DNA of 64,000 nt from Paraphoma chrysanthemicola (Eukaryota > Ascomycota > Dothideomycetes > Pleosporales > Phaeosphaeriaceae). The notes under the pieces are model-generated. The model did no database searches. It saw only the letters and a list, made by a program, of their open reading frames with translations, and was not told the origin of the DNA. A program made the translations under genes and the position numbers. The DNA lies in NCBI GenBank assembly GCA_020744225.1, contig JAGMWG010000019.1, forward strand, positions 930,001 to 994,000. Direction: 5' to 3'. Every line of letters starts with the position of its first letter. The first letter of the stretch is position 1. This document shows, in pieces, positions 33,404 through 45,100 of the stretch.

Positions 33404-34708
33404 ATGTACACATCAGCACTGTCTTTGCTCGCCCTGGTTGGCGCAGCCCAAGCTCACATGAGCATGTACTACCCTGCTCCTCTCGGTGGTGCTCCTTCCA
33501 TCAACAAGCAGTCTACAACCGTCGACAAGGAGTTCAACTACCCGCTTGGATGCTGTGGCGCTGATGGTCCTACCGAGCCCAGCCCGGGTCTTTGCCGTGG
33601 CCACCTCGACAAGTTCGACACTGAGGAGGCCTCAGTCACCTGGACAGCCGGTCAAGATGCTCATTTCCAGCTTACCGACCACTCATATGATCCGAACGCA
33701 CCTGGTTCGACTCATTCCGGAGGCTCTTGCCAAGTTGGCTTTTCCACCGACAAGGGTGCCACCTGGAAGGTTGCTGCATCCTACCACGGTGCTTGCCCGA
33801 AGCACACTGACGATGGCTCGCCAGAGGCTCAGACCTTTGACTTCAAGGTTCCCACCGGAATGCCCAATGGCGATGCCCTCTTCGCCTGGATTTGGTACAT
33901 AACCCCCTTTTACCGTTTAAAGCAACGTTGACTAATTGTGCGTAGGTTGAACCGCGAACATGAAGCCTTCATGAACTGTGCCAAGGTCAAGATTACTGGT
34001 GGATCCGGGAACACGACTCCAACTACCCCAACCCAGCCTTCCAGTCCGTCAACCACACCCAAGCAGTCTTCAGGCACAACACCTCAGCAGCCCGTCTCTT
34101 CTACCGCTCCTCAGCAGCCCGACGATGAGGAGACCTCACCCCAGCTTCCAGATGACGAAGAGGACACCCCACCTCCAGCAAAGTCTTCCCGTGCTCCTCG
34201 TCCAACTCGCACTGGTCGCCCTGGTCCCCGCCCAACCACTACTTCAAGCTCTCTGCGTGCCAGCCCCACTCCATCCTCGAACGACGAGGATGACTCAGAG
34301 GACTCCGAGGGTCACTGGTGGTCGCGTCCCCACAAGGAAGTAAAGGCCGACACCCGCAAGTACTCCGTGGACGGCTGGTCTTGCGCATGCCGCCGCGAGA
34401 CTCTGAGCCCGCGCTGCTACTGCGACTCGTCTGACGCTCCCGCCGAGAAGCGTGCCACCATCGAGAAGAAGGCTCTCCGCATGCACCGTCGCAACTTGTC
34501 CAAGCGCGTCGACGCCTGTGACTGGGCCTCTGCGCCATCCATGGAAGTCTCGTACTACACCTCCGACGCCAAGTGTGCGCCCAACGCCAAGGTCAACATG
34601 CCTCAAAGCGACAGCTTCGAGTTGGGCTGGAACGTCAACTGCGGTGTCGTTGAGGGTGACGGCGAGTACAACATCAAGATGATGGAGTGTGGTATGTACG
34701 GCGCTTAG
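33404..34708 (+). CDS. AA11-like lytic polysaccharide monooxygenase with Cys-rich C-terminal module
   Basis: Exons 33404-33894 and 33946-34708 give 417 aa; the 51-bp intron has gtacat, gactaa and cgtag. A signal peptide (MYTSALSLLALVGAAQA) is cleaved before His18, so mature His1 plus His104 (GSTHSGGSCQVGFS) can form the copper histidine brace. Other AA11-like elements: HMSMYYPAPLGG, SYHGACP, and WLNREHEAFMNCAKV. The catalytic domain ends near residue 180. A Ser/Thr/Pro then Asp/Glu-rich linker follows (about 180-285), then a Trp/Cys-rich module (HWWSRPHKEV ... SCACRRETLSPRCYCDSSD, then DACDWASAPSMEV ... CAPNAKV ... ECGMYGA). The C-terminal module may bind substrate, though I do not recognise it as a named CBM. 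Expected to be secreted and to act on chitin or another insoluble polysaccharide. Confidence 0.82.
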
Positions 34709-36370
34709 ACGCCTGCAAAAGACTAGTGTGTTTTACCTTCTTGTCAAATACCCCCTTATACTTCTTTTCACTCGTTCATTGGACGCTGGTTCCGAACTTT
34801 TACACTTTCGATTCGATTGGTCAAGTGGTTGCTTTACGCGACCCAGGTTACCGTACACTTTTTGCATCTTGGTTAGCGCAAATTTTTGGTTAGGAATTTT
34901 TCGTGGGAGGAAAGGCATCACTCGTTTCATGCAAGGTTTATGCATATATATCACGACTCGGTTTGGTTGGATCAAAAGGAAAAAGAAAGATCTGGTGTAT
35001 AAACGAGAACATTCACAACATCAAATGAAGACATTTGCATGCTCAGCACTTGTGCACTGATTAACTGATTTAAGTTACAATTGTGCCGCAAAACTTGTGT
35101 GAAGCAGGCACAAAAGATGTGCTACAATGTGGCAAAAGGTTGTGGTCTTCATTATTACATTTGTGACTGTTCATACAATGACCACTGCTTGACAACAGAG
35201 AGATATGATTGGCAGTAACCAGGCGCGAGGCTGCTTGGTATGACCACTTGCACAAAGGTGAGTCGTACCCCGATTCAGGAGTGAGTTTCAGATGTAGGCG
35301 CGTGTAGAGATCTGAGATATTCCCGCCGACCCTCAGGCCTCCAGTATAACTTCTTGTTCAAGCCAGTGGAAGCGTGCATGATGCTATGGCGAACGACAAT
35401 TTGAGAGCAATACATGTCGTTTGCCGTTCAGGTCTCATGTTCAAACAAGCTCCAGATGGATCGACCGAATGCGATCCTTGTTGTGCTTTATCGCCACACC
35501 CAAACTCCCTGGTGTGTCGATTGCTTTTGTAGATACTCCTTAAAGAATCTGATGCTATCGCTTGTGAAAGCTTGTCATGATCCGCAGGGCAACCAGGACT
35601 GAATAATCTCCCAATGAAAACATCCCCGGTGCGAAAGGCTGATAGGCGGTAAGACTCGATTCTAGTACTTGCTTTCTCGCGTGCAGGTAAGCACAATCTG
35701 CTAGACGTGGCGAGGTGAGACCGGCAAACGTCCTGGACCACTTGTAGTACTGATAGCTGGCCTAAGCGATGGGTACGACCGTCCTGCCGGTAAATCTCAG
35801 TGCATCACAGCTGCGAATTTGCTGACCGCGCGCAGCCTGATAAGGCAACTTTTCTGCAGGCGAGCTCTTAGTTGTGGGAAAGCTGTTTGAAAATGCACCT
35901 TCAAGGATGCTGAAGGTGGTCTTCGTGCATATCAACAGCCAAATGATTGGTTGCCGCATGCAAACGAATGCGGGGACGGTCTTTGTACGACTAAGCTGTC
36001 AGATGTAAGTGGGTATATCCACGTTACACAAATCCTCCATTTGCACCGGGGAGATTATTCGCTCGCCACGGCTTTCTAGGTCTGTACCACCCCAGCCGCG
36101 TCTTGATACGGTCTTTCAGTGGCAGTCCCTGTGCATGTGGGGCAGTCCATCTGTTTCCGGAATTGAAAGGACGATCAACAGCTAAGCACAACGCGACTGG
36201 GTGTGTGATGGGCCATGAGATGGTGAGATGGATGCGTCGCGATGCAGTCGAGTGTAAAGTCATGCAGCCTGAACGGTACATGGTACAGCAAGCAGGCTGG
36301 GAAAACTACACAAGCTCGTACATAACTCTTGCAGCCTTCTAACCGTCAGGTTGCATCCGGAACCATCACC
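34709..36370. other. Intergenic region, 1.7 kb, no supported gene
   Basis: The 3' flank of the LPMO and the upstream region of the P450. A 127-codon minus frame (35358-35741) shows no domain and is not called. Confidence 0.45.
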
Positions 36371-38151
36371 ATGGCTTTATTCCTTGTCGGACTTCTTGTT
36401 GCTTTTGTTGCTGTCCTAGGATATCAGCTTCGTAACGTCGGTCGTCGGCCCTCAGACTACCCTCCTGGGCCGCCAACTCTACCACTGATCGGTAACTTAC
36501 ACTTGATGCCCAAGGAGAAGGCGTATCTACAGTTCCAGAAATGGGCGAACAAATATGGACCGGTCTACTCTCTCATTCTCGGCACAAAGGTGATGATAGT
36601 ACTTTCGTCGGATCAGGCCATCAAAGATCTGCTGGACAAGCGGAGTGGCATCTACTCATCTCGTCCAGACATGTACCTGGGCAACATCGTCAGCGGCGGT
36701 TTACGAATGCTACTCATGGTATGCGCTTCGCTTTAGATATGATTTGGGCCGATATAAAGGCTTCGTTGACGCTTGTAGGAATACGGCGAGACCTGGCGCA
36801 TGCTCCGTAAGATCGTTCACAATAATCTCAATATCAAGGCAGCGCGAACATACGTACCATACCAGGATCTGGAAAACAAGGCCATGCTTGTTGGATTCCT
36901 GGAACAGCCAAATCTGTTTGTTGACCACATCCGGCGCTACACCAATTCCTTGACCACCCAGATGGTGTTTGGTTTCCGTACTACAAGCATTGACGATCCT
37001 AAGCTGAAGCAACTCTTTCATGTAAGATCGCGCTACCGCGTCCGTGGATAAGCATCTATTGACGTAGCATCAGGGCTTCGAGAGGTTCAGTGAAGTGCTA
37101 GCAGCTCAAACTTCTGCACTTCTCGACCTCTTTCCAGTCCTTCGAGCTTTGCCCGACTTTGCTCTGCCGCTGCGACGATACGCGAAGATGTTGCACCAAA
37201 AGGAGAGCGAGCTATATGTCGGACACTGGCTCAACGTCAAGAAGGCAATCAAGAATGGCACGGCTAGACCATGCTTCTGCTTGGATCTAGCTCGTGCGCA
37301 AGACGAGGAGGGGTTCTCAGATCCCCTCGCCGGGTACGTGAGCGGCTCGCTACTTGAAGCTGGAAGCGATACCACTGCCGCTACGCTGGTCGGCTGTACG
37401 TGACGCCGCAACTTGCATAGTACTTTGCTGATGCCGTTCAGTCGTCCAGGCTATGCTCTTATTCCCGGACGTCGCGAAAGCCGCACAAGAAGAGCTAGAC
37501 CGCGTCTGTGGCGACCGTCTCCCCAATCTCGATGACGAGCCAAATCTTCCGTACATACGCGGCTGCGTAAAGGAGTGTATGCGATGGATGCCGACAAATA
37601 TACTAGGTGTGCCTCACGCGGTCATTCGTGACGACGAATACATGGGCTACAGGATACCAAAAGGCGCTGGTGTGATGTGGAACGTATGGGCTATCCACAT
37701 GGATCCAAAACGGCACCCTGATCCTCGGAGATTTGATCCTGCCCGATACGCGAACGACAATCAGACTGCTGCAGAAGCTGCTAACAATCCTATTGCTTCG
37801 GAACGGGATCATTTTTTGTTTGGCGCAGGCCGGCGGCTGTGCCAAGGTATGCACATCGCTGAGCGATCGCTCTTCCTCGCGATCGCTCGGTTGTTGTGGG
37901 CATTCGACTTCCATCTTGCGCAGGATGTACATGGTCATGATATCAAGCCAAATGCAGATGAGTTGACAGAGGGCGTGTTCGTGCTGCCGAAGCCGTTTCC
38001 TGCAAGCATTGTGCCGAGAGATGAGATGAAAGTTGCGCGTGTGAGAGCCGAGTGGACCAAGATGGAGGAGCTGCTGGATGATGGTTTGCAGTGGAAGGTG
38101 CTACCCGAGGGACTGATATGGAAGGAGTACAAGCATGCCGCCCGCGGCTAG
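36371..38151 (+). CDS. Cytochrome P450 (membrane-bound microsomal type)
   Basis: Exons 36371-36718, 36779-37021, 37068-37395 and 37442-38151 give 542 aa, a normal length. N-terminal anchor MALFLVGLLVAFVAVLGYQL, then the Pro-rich hinge YPPGPPTLPLIGNLHLMP. I-helix LLEAGSDTTAATLVG; K-helix ExxR (KECMRW); heme-binding FLFGAGRRLCQG with Cys440 ligating the heme. It needs a P450 reductase; the substrate cannot be told. The pattern resembles fungal CYPs that oxidise aromatic or polyketide intermediates (OrdA-like), which is inference. Its neighbours (LPMO, membrane protein) do not suggest a pathway. No promoter site called. Confidence 0.9.
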
Positions 38152-38469
38152 CTTGTAGGGCGCCAACTCTGAACCTCGTTGTGAATTGCACACTTCAATG
38201 TGGAAGCATGGCACGGTATTGACCTGGATACATCAGTGCAAATGGAGCGACGGAAGTGAAGCGAATATATTAGCAAAGCAAAAATCTTCCCAAAAGAGCT
38301 GCCGCCAGTCCCGGCCCCCAAAACCAGGGTATCAAGCCAAATTTCAGATACGTGGAGCGTACCATAACCATACATCATAAGTGCCAGTCATCAAGGTCAA
38401 ATGCGCCAGGAAGTCATTCTTTCTTCGCCCGACAGCCAGTTCCGTTGTATTTGTTGACCAAGCTTGGGC

Positions 38470-40222
38470 TCATTCTCGCGGACCGCTAACTTCCGCTCCC
38501 AGAGCACCAGAGGCCAACTGACCAAGTCCTCCGGCGAATGCTAGGAACAAGGCAAGCGCAGTCGATTCTCCGCTCTCAACGAGATCCGAGCCCGTAGCAA
38601 CACCATCCGCTTCGGTCTCCTCCACAGCACGCTTGGTTGATGAGGAAGGCTGATATGTTGCAGTAGAGGCTTGACCTGTGGTGAAAGATTCTGCGTCCGA
38701 GTCCAGATCGACGCTGCGCGTTCCTCTTCGCGTTCCTCGCCTGATAGAGCCGGTTGAAGCCGTGGACGCCCCGTTGATGGCTGCCTTGTTCTTGGCCGGT
38801 CGGCCGCGCTTCCTAGGCGTAGTTGTCTCGATTACTGGCTCTGGTTCAGGTTCCGCACTGAGGTCTGCGAGACGTTTAGCGTCATCTGCGAACGCAACAT
38901 GCTTTTCATGCTTTGGGAGCAGGAATGACAGAACACTGCTTTCCAGGATAGCTTCGACGTCTAGGTTTCGTGTGAAGACCCAGGACAGCAAGCTGATGGA
39001 CGTAAACAGAACATCGACGCTTGTGACACTGATGATTGGGTGTTTGCTGATCAGCTTAAGCCTCTGACCAGTCGTGCTGATTCCAGAGAAGATCCTGCTT
39101 GACTTGGATTGACCCTGAGTAAGCCCGACGGTATTCGTGAAGACATCCCAAACGTGTTCGTGCTCGCTCGGAGTGTTCACCGAAACGTTGGCAATGAAAA
39201 GCTTCCAATACAACAAGAAGGATGCAATCGAGAGAAAGTGAAACGCCTTCGCGTAGCTGCGATGTGCGGCAGCCTTTGAAGTATACTGGCGGCCCAAGCT
39301 AATTGGGACAATCTATTCTTCGTCAGCCTATGCTTTAAATCACGTCAATAGTGGGCTACCTTGGGTGCAAATGCTAGTAGCAGGGGCACTGCAATCTTTC
39401 CTGCCCGCAGGAAGTTCACGCTACCATTATCTGCGCTGCGAACCAGAATTTCTGGTAGCCAATTGAGGTAGAGAAGCGATGTGATGATCGGGACGAAGTA
39501 CACGATTGGTGACGGTGCAAATAGGGCGTCGTGAAGCGGCGTATCTTCGTTATGGACCGTCAAGGGTGTGTAGAGGATGGTCACGAAGAACAAGCTCAGA
39601 GCGTAACCAAGACTTCCCGTTGCACCCAACAGGACAAACGAGGCAATTGTTGAGGGCCTCAAATTGCGCCGGTGGCCTGGACATGCTTGTTAGCAAACAC
39701 GCCCAACTTGCATTCAGAACTGTGAGGAGCCGTACCTTCCACACCAAAGAATATGGAGCTTGCCAGAAGCCCCAGGAAATGCTGGCTGGTGTATAGGAAG
39801 CCTTCTGGAGTGGAGATGGCGACCTTGTCGGCTGCTTTCTGTAGGTCGATGTCCTTGATCCAGTCTCCGAGATACCAATGTCCTTCCTCGCCAGTTCCAT
39901 ACCAGCCCGTCCAGAGCCCATTAGGCGAGTTCTTTGCGCCCGATTCGGCCCATTGCACGTATGAGATGGCGCGCCAGAAGACGGCGAACGTGGTCACCGA
40001 GGCGAGCGAGAATGCTGCGAGGACGGAGAAGAGGATGGCATAATTGCGACGCAGAGGTTGCTGCGACCGCGTCGTCGTAGATGGCGGCAGCGATTTGGAT
40101 GCGCGACGGGCGACGCGAAGCACGTGGACGGTCAGGCCGATGACTAGCAGTATGTGGCCAGTGAAGGGTGCGTATGCGAATAGGTTGTTGCGCGCGGACG
40201 CCTCAGGCTCGACGGGCGCCAT
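38470..40222 (-). CDS. Polytopic membrane protein with AT-hook-like tail, function unknown
   Basis: Three exons, 40222-39736, 39676-39360 and 39312-38470, give 548 aa; both introns have clean signals (gtacgg/ctaac/ccag and gtagcc/aatag). About nine hydrophobic segments: HILLVIGLTVHVL, YAILFSVLAAFSLASV, SQHFLGLLASSIFF, TIASFVLLGATGSLGYALSLFF, IVYFVPIITSLLYL, KIAVPLLLAFAP, FLSIASFLLYWKLFIA, SVDVLFTSISLLSW and, near the C-terminus, ALALFLAFAGGLGQLASGA. Between TM8 and TM9 lies a cytoplasmic-like stretch with TPRKRGRPAKNK, which matches an AT-hook core (RGRP). Family unknown. Convergent with the P450 and divergent from SWC5. Confidence 0.72.
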
Positions 40223-40512
40223 GGTGAATGGTGGTTTGGTATGCGATGCGGCGATGACTACTGTGCATTCACTCGCACTGCGCGCCTTCGCTGTGGTGGA
40301 AGATGCGCCGGGTCAGCGAGGGCGGCATGCTTTGTTATGATGGGGACGCGCCTGCCCTGCCAGATACACCCCACACACGTCACTGCACGTCGAGCTACCA
40401 ATCCCTGTCAACGTCCGCGCTAGCCACTTTAGCGGCAGATCTGGCGCGTCGCCTTTTTGGATCTCGCCCGTGATCGCAATGCACAACAGACAAGGCCTAA
40501 TAACTACCCACC
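40223..40512. promoter_or_regulatory. Shared upstream region of the membrane-protein gene and SWC5
   Basis: A divergent spacer of 290 bp. No specific site identified. Confidence 0.35.
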
Positions 40513-41601
40513 ATGCCGCCCCTACTCGTAGAATACGCAGACTACATCGAGGACCAGACCGAGAAGTACGACGAGTCCGCCGACGAGGACTTCAACCCTG
40601 ACTCAGCGCCCCCAGAGGAGGCATCGAGCTCGTCTGACGAAGATGCGGCCGCACCCACACAGCGCAAAGGCAAACGGAAGGCGCCTTTGGACGAGGAGCT
40701 CGATTCTGGCGATGAAGTCACCATAAAGGCGGCGAAGCGGAAGAGGGCAAAGAAGCAAAAGAAAGCCGGCAAAGGCGGCGATGAGGACGCTGCTTTCTCC
40801 GATGATGATGGCGAGGGCGGCCTGATCAAGACACGGGCACAAAGGCGGGTGGAGAAGGTCGAAAAGAAACCCCTAGCAAGAACAGAAGGCGCGACCGTCG
40901 ACGTTGATGCACTATGGGCACAAATGACCGCCGCTCCACTCGCGCCCATCCAACCTCCCAAACCTCAAGAGCCAACACCCACCACACGAGACGAAGCAGA
41001 TATACCTGACCCAGCACCCGCGCCCACGGAAGAAGAAGATCAAATCACAATCTCCAAGACCTACACCTTCGCTGGCCAAGACACCATCGAAGAAAAGTCC
41101 ATCCCGCGCTCTCACCTCTCCAAATACACCTCAGACGGCTGGAATCCCAAGGAAGCCACGAAACCCGCTGACGACGACACTGATCCCCCCAAACACAAAG
41201 CAAACACTTCCAAGGTCCGGCGCCCGCTACGCCGTCCCTCGCGCTTCGATTCCAATCCCACAGGCTACGTCCGTGCACTTGCGCCCGAATTCCAACTCAT
41301 ATACCCACGCGCACCAACCGGTCTGAATCGCGAAACCGAGAATGTGCTCATGCCACCACCCGAGTTGCCGAACAAGGGCAAAGAGAAGACGCAGAAATTA
41401 AACGTCGTGGACAAGTCGCGCATGGACTGGACGGGCTTTGTCGACAAGGAGGGAATAGCAGAGGAATTGGACACGCATGGGAAAACGAAGGAGGCGTATC
41501 TGGGCCGCATGGAATTTTTGGCAGGTGTGGAGGCGAGGAGAGAGGAGGAGAGGAAGAAGGCGCGTATACAGGGTGCGGCGGTGGGGCAGGGGACGGCGTG
41601 A
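40513..41601 (+). CDS. SWC5: SWR1-complex subunit Swc5 (BCNT/CFDP1 family)
   Basis: A single 362-aa exon. The N-terminus is acidic (YDESADEDFNPDSA, SSSSDEDA) as in SWC5, with a basic block (KAAKRKRAKKQKKAGK). VDVDALWAQM matches the conserved region. The C-terminus carries the BCNT-C domain at about residues 295-350 (VVDKSRMDWTGFVDKEGI, ELDTHGKTKEAYLGRMEFLAGVEARREEE). Swc5 activates the Swr1 ATPase to deposit H2A.Z at promoters; it acts in the nucleus. Length and domain order agree with the family. Shares its upstream region with the multi-TM gene. Confidence 0.88.
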   Translation: MPPLLVEYADYIEDQTEKYDESADEDFNPDSAPPEEASSSSDEDAAAPTQRKGKRKAPLDEELDSGDEVTIKAAKRKRAKKQKKAGKGGDEDAAFSDDDGEGGLIKTRAQRRVEKVEKKPLARTEGATVDVDALWAQMTAAPLAPIQPPKPQEPTPTTRDEADIPDPAPAPTEEEDQITISKTYTFAGQDTIEEKSIPRSHLSKYTSDGWNPKEATKPADDDTDPPKHKANTSKVRRPLRRPSRFDSNPTGYVRALAPEFQLIYPRAPTGLNRETENVLMPPPELPNKGKEKTQKLNVVDKSRMDWTGFVDKEGIAEELDTHGKTKEAYLGRMEFLAGVEARREEERKKARIQGAAVGQGTA

Positions 41602-42173
41602 GGTGTGCACGGGGACGCGGAAGGGAATGGAGCGATCCGTGTAGAGTGAATTTGATACCCAAACTATTGCAAGCATGTGCTGTTCACTGCACTGTGCAGA
41701 CTCAGGGGTTTGTCATGGCCAACCTAACTCCATTGATGACAACGATCGCGTGCGAACTAACTAGCTACAAAGGGGTATTATATGCAAGCTGCGACATGCG
41801 CGGCGAAAAGATTGCAAAGAAGACCTGAATGACATAGCGAGCGTGCACATCCTCCTCGAACTACCAAAGGTAAAGACAAGGAAATGACTGTCCAAATCTC
41901 TCGTTCCCCTACATGGCTCTCCCCAATGTCTCCCGCAGATGAAATTGTCCAGTGCAAATGCTGGTGTATGAATGGCTCAGTGACGCCTTCGGACTGGCTT
42001 GGAGTCGAAGGTGGCGGATTTGGTTTTGCAAACAGGTGCTTGCTCGAGGATCGTAATGAAGACCTATCTGTCGCGGCGGATTGCCTAAAGGTTCCAGATG
42101 CTCAGGGAATTTGTGAGCCTTCGCAAGCAGCGATGACGAAGTTTTCGCGCTGGTAGACAGTTTGCCATGCTTA
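41602..42173. other. Convergent spacer between SWC5 and the RdRP gene
   Basis: Holds a 90-codon plus frame (41884-42156) without a domain, which lies against the RdRP 3' end. Nothing supported. Confidence 0.4.
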
Positions 42174-45100
42174 TCAACCAGCGATTGGCTCTAAGGCGCT
42201 CTCGAATTCATCTTCACTCGGTTCGTCGTCGTCGTCCTCTGGTCTGGGTGCCTTGATTGGCTTCGGTTTCATGTTTGCGAAGATTGGCGCAACCACGTCT
42301 AAGGTACCGGGCAAAGCGCGTGCTTTCAGGTGGGCCAATTCTCTTCCGGCCATATGCCAAACGAACGAAAAGCTCTTAGGATACTTACAGTACAGCGCTG
42401 AGGCACGAATGGTCTCCCACATGGTAGGATGGTCATGGCCGAAATAGCGATGGACTAATGGTGCAATGGTAGGATCGGATGTGTTTCGTGGCAGGAGCGC
42501 ACGAAATGGCTCGTAAGCGGAGTTGATTGCCTGGCAGTACATTTCTGAAGTCATACCGGGTTTACTGCCAAAGCAGCCATTCCATTTGTCTCGAATGGCG
42601 GCGAAACTTGCGATGAGATCATTGAGTTCCTCTTGCAGTTGATCATTGGCCGAGTTGCGCAGCTGACGGTAAGGAAACTGAAGATCAGGATCGTCATCCT
42701 CCTTCTTTGAAAGCCTGGCCATGACCTGGTCCATGGTTTCAGCATTGTGAGCTTGGAAAACATCGAAGAATAGGTAATCTAGGATATTCTCTGACCGATG
42801 CTTAGGCTTCTTCTGATTTGGAACAGGCCTGCCTCCCTCGTTGTCCTTCACCTTAGCACTGACTTCCATTGCAATCTTGTACGCAGGTTTCTTTGGGTTG
42901 CCGCACCTTAGCTTGTATCGAACAAGATTATTGAAGTCGTCCTCAGTGAAGCTGTACGCTTGCTTTGCTGCATCCACAAGAAGGTCATGAACGTCGCACA
43001 AAGCATCAATTTGGGGAGAAGATATGGCGTTCTGCTGATATGACACCTTCTCGAGAAAGTTTGTGGCTTGACCTAGCAGAGAAGGAGCGGTCCTGAATCT
43101 AAACGCTTCCTCAAGTAAACCGTCTACTGTGGACAGATCAGAGGTTTCCATAACTTGATGCAGCTTGCGGGTATCCTTCTTGATGCCGTAGCGCGTTGGG
43201 TTTAAAGGGCTCAAGCGGTGCAGGCGCATTCTGGAAGGGCGCGACTAGGCAGTCCTCCCAGCAGATCCAGAAAATATCACCGTCGTAATCGCCACCTTGT
43301 AACTTGCCGGCGAGTGGAAATGGACCACGACGGGGGAACACAACAACATCGACAAGATGAGAAAGGCTTGGATGACAAACAACGCGTCCTTTTTGTATGT
43401 CGGACGCACGACACGCAGGTTGGCGCGCAAAGATAGCCTCTAGACCTTGCAGATTTCGATAAGAACTCCCGGTGTACCGATCGTTGAAGGGTGATGAGAA
43501 CTGGATGTGGACTTCTCCTGGTTGGAGCACACCCACTGGGTCTGCGATACCGTACATGAAAGTTGCTTTGCCAAGGGGTGCTCGAAGTTTCTGTTCCATC
43601 CACATTTGACGCTGACGAAGAAAACGTTCAAGGACATACGCCAAGTAAGGCGCCTGCTCTGGGCAAAAGCCGCTTCGAAGCAGCAGCTTGACTTTGTCGT
43701 GTATTGAGAGGGGAAGCGCAGCTTGCCACCGGATGTTGGAATCGCCCGTACCTTGTTTCGCAATCCAGTTGTGCAATGAGACCGGATCCGACAGCATGCC
43801 AAGAAGCTCCTGCCTTTCTTCATCCAGACGGTCTGTCATGAACTTCGCAATGACATCTCTTGGAACTCCACGATCCACCATGATAGATATAAACGAAATG
43901 TGCAGATCTGTCGGTCCAGTAGCATAACTATATTTGAGAAGGTTGAAGGTGAGTCTGTGCTTATTGAAAGGTCGGTCATCAGCACAATCTTCCCACGGAG
44001 GCTCGAACTTCAGCTGGCTGTCCGTAACCTCAATCCAGATTTCCAAATCTTCAGCTCGCCGAGTTTGCGGTTCGGCACTTATCATCCATACACCCTTTGC
44101 ACCTCCGATCCGTCCTTGCATTGCACTCGGGAATGGATCGTCAGAACCAGTGATCTTGCGGTACTGATTCCATATTTGCAGAGCAGCACCTACAGATATG
44201 CGAGAACAGCCATCGTTCATTACCTGGCCTGGAGGTGCGTCTGTCCACGAAAGGCGAGTATCATTGAAACAAGTGGCCTCCGGTGTACCATCTGAATAGG
44301 TGTCACGGATGCGCCTGATCTGAGTTGGCTTGAAACAAAGCGTTGGCGTAGTCTTGGACAGCCCGAGGTCTATACGGGCCAGCGCTTTGCAGTAGTTCTG
44401 ATCCTTGTTGACCTCAAATGGGAGAAATCCATTCAACATGGCGCCTATCGACAAGGAACCGTCGATACCAACCCCTTCAATGGCAAACAACACCAAACGC
44501 ATACCAGCAGAGTCATCCTTGCGCACGTCACTCTTCTTTTTGATGGGTTGAATGTGGAATACACGCCACAAACGACCTAGGAAGGAGTGGGTCTTGAGAA
44601 GCCAGGAATGGAAGCTCTCTTGTATGGCTTGCATCTCCGCGTATCCAAAACGCTCCGGCTTGTCCTTCATCTGGAATGATGGAACAGTAAGATAGAGGAA
44701 GCGATCGGCCCCATATTGACGTTGCAGCTGACACGACATCTCCAATTGTAGTGGTTGCAATTCAAGCTTGAACACAATTTTGGCCAACGCTGACTTGTTG
44801 AATACGAGTTTGCCTTTGAAAGAGATGCCTTCAAACGACTTCCGCGCGGCAGACCAGACGCTATTCGAATCACGAAGAGCGATACGCGACATCTGCGGAT
44901 GCGACTCAAGCTTCGTCCACAAATGGTCCGGACTGTCTAGCTGAGCGATATCCAGCTCTCGCATTAGTTCTAGTATCGGGATAGATGTGGCTTCCGAGAT
45001 TCGGCAACAGATGAACGAAATGAAGAACGGAAACTTGCGAAGCGCGGCTGCTAGTGGAGCAACGAAGAGATTGTGCTGAGGCAAGTCGCGGATGTAATAA

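Noticed and set aside
35358..35741. Minus-strand 127-codon frame
   Set aside because: No domain and no neighbouring exons.
43200..43206. TTTAAAC, a classic -1 slippery heptamer, at the RdRP frame break (minus strand)
   Set aside because: A -1 slip needs the zero frame to read T TTA AAC, but here the upstream frame reads TTT AAA C. The needed change is +1 (or -2), so the heptamer does not explain the break.
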